DNA from: Pseudomonadota bacterium
Lineage (GTDB): Bacteria > Pseudomonadota > Alphaproteobacteria > CACIAM-22H2
Assembly (NCBI GenBank): GCA_020161965.1
Contig: JAIUNH010000081.1
Span: 1 to 10,863 of the forward strand
Reading direction: 5' to 3'
DNA: 10,863 nt
Each line of letters begins with the position of its first letter. Within the stretch, counting starts at the first letter, position 1. Position numbers and translations under genes: made by a program. Positions 5,860 to 10,863 of this stretch are shown piece after piece. Under the pieces are notes generated by a model. It was given only the letters and a program-made list of their open reading frames with translations. It was not told where the DNA came from and did not search any database.

Positions 5860-5885
5860 CGCCGAAGACCTTCGGCGAATTATTG
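5860..5885 (+). terminator. Hairpin between membrane protein gene and ybaL
   Basis: CGCCGAA (5860-5866) pairs with TTCGGCG (5871-5877) around a GACC loop, followed by AATTATTG, which is only partly T-rich. It lies 43 bases after the membrane protein stop, so it could end that transcript. If the promoter-like element at 5813-5843 is real, it would instead be the first stem of the ybaL leader. Confidence 0.4.
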
Positions 5886-5957
5886 TGCGGGTGCTTAAAT
5901 CGATTGGCGGGGTGGTCTGGATTCGACGAGGCGGTCCCGGGAAGGAACTTTTTTCCG

Positions 5958-7658
5958 ATGTCGCACGATACCCCCCTTGTCGCCACGATTGCCGTCGGCC
6001 TCGGCCTCGCCTTCCTCCTTGGCCTGCTCGCCCAAAAACTTCGTTTGCCGCCGATCGTCGGCTACCTGACCGCGGGTATCATCGCGGGGCCGTTCACGCC
6101 CGGCTACGTCGCCGACCCGAAGATCGCCACCGAACTCGCCGAGATGGGCGTGATCCTGCTGATGTTCGGCGTTGGCCTGCATTTCTCGCTGAAGGATCTT
6201 CTTTCCGTCAAAGGTATCGCGGTGCCGGGCGCGGTCGGCCAGATCGCTTGCGCCGTGCTGCTCGGCATGGGCTTGTCCTGGGCGATGGGCTGGGACATCG
6301 CGGGCGGTCTCGTTTTCGGCCTGGCGCTGTCGGTCGCTTCGACCGTCGTGCTGCTGCGCGCTTTGCAGGAACGCCGTCTGGTCGAAACCGAGCGCGGGCG
6401 CATCGCGGTCGGCTGGTTGATCGTCGAAGATCTCGTGATGATTTTGACGCTCGTCCTGCTGCCGGTGGTCGCCGGTCTCAGCAAGGGCGGCGTGGATACG
6501 CTGACCGCGCCCTTGCCCAGCTGGATCCTGTCGCTGGGCCTGCCGACTTTCGCGGGCGTCGTGCTGCTGACGGCGGTCAAGGTCGGGTTGTTCGTCGCGA
6601 CGATGCTGATCGTCGGGCGGCGCCTCATTCCCTGGCTGCTGCACTACGTGGCGCATACGGGCTCGCGCGAATTGTTCCGCTTGTCCGTACTCGCCATCGC
6701 CATCGGCGTGGCGTTCGGCGCCGCCAAGCTGTTCGACGTGTCCTTCGCGCTGGGCGCCTTCTTCGCCGGCATGATCCTGGCGGAATCGCCGCTGTCGCAT
6801 CAGGCCGCGCGCGAAACCCTGCCGTTGCGCGACGCCTTCGCGGTGCTGTTCTTCGTCTCGGTCGGCATGTTGTTCGATCCGGGCACGCTGCTGCGCGATC
6901 CCTTGCCGTTGCTTGCCACGATCGCGATCATCGTTCTGGGCAAGTCGCTTGCGGCCTATTGGATCGTGCGTGCCTTCGGCCATAGCCATGCCAAGGCGCT
7001 GACGATTTCCGCGAGCCTCGCGCAGATCGGCGAATTCTCATTCATTCTGGCGGTGCTGGGCGTCGAGCTTGGCGTGCTGCCCGAGGAAGGCCGCGACCTG
7101 ATCGTCGCGGGTGCCATCCTGTCGATCCTGGCGAACCCGTTCATCTTCCAAGCCCTCGACCGCCATCTCGGCCCCGATCCGGACGGCGAGAAGGCCGCCG
7201 CCGCCGCCGTGGCCCCGGTCGAGCCGGTACCGCAAGCGGTGTCGAAGCCGCCGGTGCTGCTGGTCGGCCATGGCCGTGTCGGCGCCAAGATCAGTCACGC
7301 GTTGCTCGAACATGGCCACGCTTTGACCGTCATCGACGACAACGCCGAAGCGCTCGACATGCTGTCGGAAACCAAGGCGACGCGCCTTGGCGGCGGGTTC
7401 GCGAATTTCGCCGAGGAAGCGGGCGAAAAGCTGCAGGAATTCGGTTGGATCCTGATCGCGATCCCCGATCCGTTCGAAGCGGGCTCGATGGTCGAAACCG
7501 CGCGCCGTCTTGCACCCATGTCGCGCATCATCGCGCGCGCGCACTCGGAAGAAGCGGTCGCGCATTTGCGCGGGCTCGGTGCGGACGAAGTGCTGATGGC
7601 CGAGCACGAAGTGGCGCTGGCTATGATTCGCGTCGTCGACGGCAGCGTGGCCGCTTAA
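5958..7658 (+). CDS. ybaL: YbaL/Kef-type monovalent cation:proton antiporter with RCK (TrkA-N) domain
   Basis: The 566-residue protein is a CPA2-family antiporter or K+ efflux system of the inner membrane. Residues about 5-400 form the Na/H-exchanger membrane domain; the start closely resembles E. coli YbaL (GYLTAGIIAGPFTPGYVADP, then ELAEMGVILLMFGVGLHFSLKD). Other core marks are GLALSVASTVVLLRAL, the acidic WLIVEDLVM (Glu157, Asp158) and AQIGEFSFILAVLG. An Ala-rich linker (412-428) leads to a cytoplasmic RCK_N nucleotide-binding domain at 432-550, with the dinucleotide loop GHGRVG (437-442) and Asp460 ending the second strand. No RCK_C domain follows, as in YbaL (about 558 residues). ATG 5958 is chosen over a frame extension to 5883 because AAGGAA lies about 10 bases upstream and homology begins at MSHDTPL. 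No KefF/KefG-type quinone reductase gene is nearby. The ion specificity is inferred. Confidence 0.92.
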   Translation: MSHDTPLVATIAVGLGLAFLLGLLAQKLRLPPIVGYLTAGIIAGPFTPGYVADPKIATELAEMGVILLMFGVGLHFSLKDLLSVKGIAVPGAVGQIACAVLLGMGLSWAMGWDIAGGLVFGLALSVASTVVLLRALQERRLVETERGRIAVGWLIVEDLVMILTLVLLPVVAGLSKGGVDTLTAPLPSWILSLGLPTFAGVVLLTAVKVGLFVATMLIVGRRLIPWLLHYVAHTGSRELFRLSVLAIAIGVAFGAAKLFDVSFALGAFFAGMILAESPLSHQAARETLPLRDAFAVLFFVSVGMLFDPGTLLRDPLPLLATIAIIVLGKSLAAYWIVRAFGHSHAKALTISASLAQIGEFSFILAVLGVELGVLPEEGRDLIVAGAILSILANPFIFQALDRHLGPDPDGEKAAAAAVAPVEPVPQAVSKPPVLLVGHGRVGAKISHALLEHGHALTVIDDNAEALDMLSETKATRLGGGFANFAEEAGEKLQEFGWILIAIPDPFEAGSMVETARRLAPMSRIIARAHSEEAVAHLRGLGADEVLMAEHEVALAMIRVVDGSVAA

Positions 7659-7661
7659 GCG
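7652..7661. repeat. Palindrome covering two convergent stop codons
   Basis: CGCTTAAGCG is a perfect 10-bp palindrome. Its centre TTAA supplies the TAA stop of ybaL on the plus strand (7656-7658) and the TAA stop of the phosphatase gene on the minus strand (7657-7655). No intrinsic terminator is visible in either direction around it. Confidence 0.6.
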
Positions 7662-8437
7662 AGCAGCTTCAGCATCTCGGTATAGCGCGCTTCGCTCGCC
7701 GCGATCAGGAACGGGCCGACATGGCGGCGCGCATCGTAAGCTGCGCGCTCCGGCGCGAAGCCCACGGCGCAGCCCATTTCCGCCGACGCCAGCGCGCCCG
7801 CCGCATGGTCCCACGGCAAGGTGCGCGAGAAACACGCGAAGCCGTAGCGCCCGCGCGCGAGATTGAGATATGCGGCCCCGCCGCAGCGTTCCTCGATCAG
7901 CGTATAGCGCCCGTCTTCGCGCGCTTTGATCCGCGCGTTCTTGGCGTAGATGGCGCCGGTCATCGGCGCGTCGGGCGATACGCGCACCGTCTTGCCGTTG
8001 AATTCCGCACCCAACCCGGCGCGCGCCGTCAGCGTGTCGCCGTCCAGCGGCGAATGGATCCAGCCTGCGACCGGGCGGCCGCGCAAGGCCAACGCCACGA
8101 TGGTGCAGAAGGGCGGCTGGCCCTTGGCGAAATTATAGGTGCCGTCGACCGGATCGATGATCCACACCGGATCGTCGCCGGCCAGCGCGTCCAGCACCGC
8201 GCGATCCTTGGCGACGGCTTCCTCGCCCACGACTTTGCTGCCGGGCAAGGCGGCGGCGAGTACGGGGGTCAGCAGCGCCTCGGCCTCAAGATCGGCGGCG
8301 GTGACGTAATCGTCCGGGCCTTTCAGGTCGATTTCGTGCGCGGCCAGCGCTTGGAAACGCGGCAGGATGGCGCGTTTGCCGATCTCGGCGATCGTTTGGG
8401 AGATGCGGGCGACGAAGGCGGTATCGAGGGGGGACAT
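7655..8437 (-). CDS. Inositol monophosphatase family protein
   Basis: The 260-residue protein has the full active-site set of the Mg2+-dependent inositol monophosphatase family. The motifs are VTAADLEAE (residues 45-53), the metal ligand in VGEEA (Glu72, Glu73), motif A WIIDPVDGTYNF (Asp95, Asp98, Gly99, Thr100) and motif B PWDHAAGAL (Trp209, Asp210). Family members hydrolyse inositol phosphates, histidinol phosphate (HisN) or 3'-phosphoadenosine 5'-phosphate (CysQ); I cannot choose among them by eye, so no symbol is given. It is cytoplasmic, with no signal peptide. ATG at 8437 has AGAAGGGG directly upstream. It follows the EamA gene by 25 bases and is the last gene of the TRAP-containing run, which hints that its substrate is linked to what the transporter handles. 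Its stop overlaps that of ybaL by four bases. Confidence 0.92.
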   Translation of the reverse strand: MSPLDTAFVARISQTIAEIGKRAILPRFQALAAHEIDLKGPDDYVTAADLEAEALLTPVLAAALPGSKVVGEEAVAKDRAVLDALAGDDPVWIIDPVDGTYNFAKGQPPFCTIVALALRGRPVAGWIHSPLDGDTLTARAGLGAEFNGKTVRVSPDAPMTGAIYAKNARIKAREDGRYTLIEERCGGAAYLNLARGRYGFACFSRTLPWDHAAGALASAEMGCAVGFAPERAAYDARRHVGPFLIAASEARYTEMLKLLA

Positions 8438-8462
8438 GCCCCTTCTATAGCCCGAAACGCGG

Positions 8463-9311
8463 TCAGCGCACGAGTTTCAGCAGCGCCGTGCCGGTCAGCG
8501 TCGAGGCGATCGAGGCGGCGCGCGCCAGATCGAGTTTTTCCTTCATCACCGTCACCGCGATGATCGCGGCGAACACGATGCCGGTTTCGCGCAAGGCCGA
8601 GACGAGGGCGAGCGGGGCATTGGCCATCGCCCACATCACGACCCAGGCGGAGACGAAGCTGAGCGCCCCCGCCGCCGCCCCCATGCGCAGCGATCGCAAC
8701 GGCGGCCAGGGCGTGCGCACGCCGCGCAAAATGGTCGCGCTGATCACGGTCAGCGACGCGGTCAGCAGCATCATCCAGCCCATATAGCTTTCGACATTGC
8801 CCGCGACGCGCACGCCGATGCCGTCGACCAGCGTGTAGCAGCCGATGATGCAGCCGGCGAACAGCGCCCACAGGATCGGTGCCTTGTTGCGCTTGATATC
8901 GCCTTTGCGGCGCGCCAGCGCCAGGCTGGCGATGCCCGCCGAAATCAGCAGGATCGCGATCTTGGCGCCCAGCGACAACGTTTCGCCCAGCGCCAGCACC
9001 GACACGGATGCGACGATCAGCGGCGCCGTACCGCGCGCCAGCGGGTAGACCTGGCTGAAATCGCCGCTGCGATAGGCGTGCTGCAACACGATCAGATAAG
9101 CGGTGCTGAGAATGCCGCTGCCCAGGATGAACGGCCAAGCCTCGATGACGAGCGGCGGCGCGTTCGCCAGCAAGATCAGCGACAGCACGATCTGCGTCGC
9201 CGACATGGCGACGAGCCCGGCCAGTCTGTCGCCGTCGGCCTTGATCAGCGCGTTCCACGTCGCGTGGATCAGCGCGGAAGCCAGGACGGCGGCGAAGACC
9301 GTGAAGCTCAT
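8463..9311 (-). CDS. EamA/DMT-superfamily permease
   Basis: The 282-residue inner-membrane protein has the ten-helix, two-repeat layout of the drug/metabolite transporter superfamily. The first EamA repeat covers about residues 1-133 (HATWNALIK near the first helix; DFSQVYPLARGTAPLIVA, then LGETLSLGAKIAILLISAGI). The second covers about 145-281 (ANAPLALVSALRETGIVFAA, then MKEKLDLARAASIASTLTGT). The paired patterns with an acidic GET or KEK before the last helix of each half are typical. Members mostly export metabolites or amino acids, although some import; the substrate is unknown. The start is ATG at 9311, matching the family N-terminus and overlapping the TGA of the TRAP binding-protein gene (ATGA), so translation is probably coupled. 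A longer frame upstream is not used, because it runs through that gene in another frame. The phosphatase gene follows after 25 bases. Confidence 0.88.
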   Translation of the reverse strand: MSFTVFAAVLASALIHATWNALIKADGDRLAGLVAMSATQIVLSLILLANAPPLVIEAWPFILGSGILSTAYLIVLQHAYRSGDFSQVYPLARGTAPLIVASVSVLALGETLSLGAKIAILLISAGIASLALARRKGDIKRNKAPILWALFAGCIIGCYTLVDGIGVRVAGNVESYMGWMMLLTASLTVISATILRGVRTPWPPLRSLRMGAAAGALSFVSAWVVMWAMANAPLALVSALRETGIVFAAIIAVTVMKEKLDLARAASIASTLTGTALLKLVR

Positions 9312-10291
9312 TTCGTCTCGACGATCTCGTTGAGCGCCGCGACGCCGCCGAATTTCGGTGCCTCGGCTTCCCAGATCGGCTTCATCGCGTCGCGCCACGG
9401 GGCCTCGTCCACCTTGTGGACCTTCATGCCCTTTTGCGACATGCGCGTCACGGCGGCCGCTTCCTGTTCCTTGTGCAGGCCGTTGATGAACGCGGCCATC
9501 TCGCTTGCGATCTCGCCCAAGGCCGTGCGCTGTTCGGCCGGCAGGCGGTCCCAATAGCGGCGCGAGAACACGATGGCGCCGACCGACCAGATATGTCCGG
9601 TCTCGGTCAGATGGGGGGCGACTTCGTAAAGCCGCAGCGTTTCGATCGGGCCCTTGGTCAGATCCATCAGATCGGCCACACCGGTCGCGAGCGCGTTATA
9701 GGTCTCGGTGATCGGGATCGGCGTCGGGTTGGCGCCCAGATTGCGCCAGATCGCGATATGCAGCGGGCTTTGCAGCACGCGCATCGTCTTGCCGTTGACG
9801 TCGGCGACTTGCGTGACCGGCTGGCGGCTCAGCAAATGCCGCGCGCCGTAGGAGAAGAACGACGCGACCTCGAAGCCTTGCGCGCGATACAGCGCCTTAT
9901 AGCGTTCGCCGATTGGGCCTTGCATGACCTTGTCGACATGGTCCCAATCGCGGAACACGAAGGGCATGTCGAATATCTGGCCTTCGGGCACCCATTGCGA
10001 CAATGCGGCGAGGGTCGTGTCCGCCGCTTGGATCGAGCCCAGGCGCATGCCTTCGGCGTTTTCGCGCTCGCCGCCCAATTGGCCCGATGGGAAGATTTGC
10101 AGATCGACCGCACCGGCGGTGCGTTCCTTCGCGAGCTCCGCGAAGCGGCGCCACATCTGCGTATTCGGGGCGCCCTCGGGCTGCACCACGCCGACGCGAA
10201 CGGCATTGGCGCGCGTTTGCGCGATCGCCGGGGCGGCGAGAAGGGCGAGAGCGGCGCCGAAGGCGGCCTGGCGGCGGGTCAAATTCGTCAT
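9308..10291 (-). CDS. TRAP transporter substrate-binding protein (DctP family)
   Basis: This 327-residue periplasmic protein is a DctP/TAXI-independent-type TRAP solute receptor. It opens with a signal peptide, MTNLTRRQAAFGAALALLAA, likely cut after AIA (residue 24). The TRR pair leaves Tat export possible. Family marks are DLQIFPSGQLGGERENAEG (residues 63-81), the GKTMRVLQSPLHIAIWRNLG stretch with Arg171, the usual ligand-carboxylate contact, and ETYNALATGVADLMD (196-210). TRAP receptors mostly bind organic acids, but the exact ligand cannot be read from sequence. ATG 10291 is chosen over an in-frame start at 10318 because TAAGGGAG lies seven bases before it and the signal peptide begins there; the Shine-Dalgarno includes the permease stop codon. 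The gene sits 11 bases after the permease gene and overlaps the EamA gene by four bases. Confidence 0.92.
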   Translation of the reverse strand: MTNLTRRQAAFGAALALLAAPAIAQTRANAVRVGVVQPEGAPNTQMWRRFAELAKERTAGAVDLQIFPSGQLGGERENAEGMRLGSIQAADTTLAALSQWVPEGQIFDMPFVFRDWDHVDKVMQGPIGERYKALYRAQGFEVASFFSYGARHLLSRQPVTQVADVNGKTMRVLQSPLHIAIWRNLGANPTPIPITETYNALATGVADLMDLTKGPIETLRLYEVAPHLTETGHIWSVGAIVFSRRYWDRLPAEQRTALGEIASEMAAFINGLHKEQEAAAVTRMSQKGMKVHKVDEAPWRDAMKPIWEAEAPKFGGVAALNEIVETK

Positions 10292-10302
10292 AAGCGTCTC
10301 CC

Positions 10303-10863
10303 TTAGAGACCCAGCCATAGCAGACCCATCGTGATCGCGGGAATGTAAGTCACGAGGAGCAGGGCTGCCAGCAACGCAATCAAAAACGGTATCAGCGCCA
10401 CGAACACGGACATGACCGGCAGGCGCGTGATCGTCGCGACGATGAAGGCGAGAATGCCGAAAGGCGGTTTAAGCCCGCCGATCATCAGATTGCAGATGAC
10501 GATCAGCGCGAAATGCACGGGCTCGACGCCGAACCGTTCGACCAGCGGCAAGAACAAGGGTGCGAAAATCAGCATCGCGGCGCCGATATCCATCACCATG
10601 CCGGCGACGAGTAAAACCCCGTTTAGAAAAAGTAACATCACCCATTTCTGGACGAGCCATGTCTCGCCGAATTCCACGATCGCCTGCGGGACATGTTCGG
10701 TCGTCAGCACGAATCCGAAGGGCGTCGCCGCGCCGATCAACAAACCGATCATCGCGGAATCGAGCGCCGTCTGGCGCAAGCTCCGCCACAGTTCGGCGGG
10801 CGACAGGCCGCGATTGAGCCATAGCCCGGCGATGAAGGCGAAAGCGACCGCCATCGCGCCCGT
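10303..10863 (-). CDS. TRAP transporter large permease (DctM-like), 3' part only
   Basis: The frame enters from the right window edge (reading TGAMAVAFAF) and ends in TAA at 10305-10303, giving about 186 C-terminal residues of a protein usually 420-450 long. At least five membrane segments are visible. Numbering from the Met at 10854, the family-typical C-terminus appears: GMVMDIGAAMLIFAPLFLPL (85-104), CNLMIGGLKPPFGI (121-134) and ALIPFLIALLAALLLVTYIP (153-172). DctM subunits carry the Na+-coupled transport path and take substrate from the DctP receptor encoded directly downstream. The PP motif usually reads as Thr-Pro-Pro or Ser-Pro-Pro; here it is Lys-Pro-Pro. The small membrane subunit (DctQ) is not in the window and would be expected just upstream. 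The order permease-then-receptor is less common than receptor first. Confidence 0.9.
   Translation of the reverse strand, partial: TGAMAVAFAFIAGLWLNRGLSPAELWRSLRQTALDSAMIGLLIGAATPFGFVLTTEHVPQAIVEFGETWLVQKWVMLLFLNGVLLVAGMVMDIGAAMLIFAPLFLPLVERFGVEPVHFALIVICNLMIGGLKPPFGILAFIVATITRLPVMSVFVALIPFLIALLAALLLVTYIPAITMGLLWLGL

Noticed and set aside
5907..5935. GGGGTGGTCTGGATTCGACG resembles the 5' end of tmRNA
   Set aside because: The match is short, no tmRNA body, tag frame or 3' acceptor end follows, and the ybaL ribosome-binding site begins immediately after. Alphaproteobacterial tmRNA is also normally permuted into two pieces.
5883..5957. Upstream extension of ybaL giving 25 more residues
   Set aside because: The extension has no family similarity, and a proper Shine-Dalgarno (AAGGAA) stands before ATG 5958, where YbaL homology begins.
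7194..7215. GCC trinucleotide repeat
   Set aside because: It encodes the Ala-rich linker between the membrane and RCK domains of YbaL; such short tracts are common in linkers and need no separate explanation.
10292..10318. Upstream in-frame start for the TRAP binding protein
   Set aside because: It would place nine residues before the signal peptide and bypass the clear TAAGGGAG site in front of ATG 10291.
1..10863. Mobile elements, CRISPR arrays, toxin-antitoxin pairs, phage-defence genes, tRNA or rRNA genes
   Set aside because: I looked on both strands and saw no transposase-like motifs, regularly spaced repeats, integrase, defence-type domains or RNA gene signatures; the window reads as ordinary chromosomal sequence.

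Overview
This high-GC window (roughly two-thirds G+C by eye) looks like ordinary chromosome of an alphaproteobacterium, most likely a Rhodospirillales-type organism. The support is the gene content: a DUF1194 von Willebrand-fold protein, a COG2933/RlmM-like methyltransferase, a periplasmic Sel1+SPOR protein, a YbaL-type cation/proton antiporter and a TRAP transporter. Coding is dense, with short gaps and several 4-base start/stop overlaps. I see no insertion sequence, phage gene, CRISPR array, tRNA or rRNA, and no stretch over 300 bases without a gene. The longest gap is 2439-2674.

Left part, plus strand (1-2208): the 3' portion of a SAM-methyltransferase-like protein of unknown role, then a nitrilase-superfamily amidase with an intact Glu-Lys-Cys triad, then a secreted Sel1-repeat/SPOR protein whose Shine-Dalgarno overlaps the amidase stop. 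Convergent to these is an isolated 73-residue protein (2217-2438, minus). Upstream of it lies a non-coding stretch with a strong minus-strand intrinsic terminator.

Middle: a minus-strand pair (4356 to 2675) encodes an exported DUF1194 protein and an RlmM-like 2'-O-methyltransferase joined by a GTGA overlap; the terminator at 2524-2557 follows it. Divergent from this pair is a 468-residue polytopic membrane protein of unknown function (4410-5816), followed by a 141-base gap with a promoter-like element and a hairpin, then ybaL (5958-7658).

Right part, minus strand (10863 to 7655): a tight four-gene run comprising a TRAP large permease (cut by the window edge), the TRAP substrate-binding protein, an EamA/DMT permease and an inositol-monophosphatase-family phosphatase. 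Gaps are 11, -4 and 25 bases, so this is probably one transcription unit combining uptake, a second transporter and a phosphatase. Its last gene overlaps the end of ybaL by four bases.

I do not find a convincing new multi-gene system. The most useful leads are a pair of GATTCG/CGAATC inverted repeats sharing a 9-mer in two separate intergenic regions, the TRAP-DMT-phosphatase operon, the unusual Lys in the permease PP motif, and the unassigned membrane protein.
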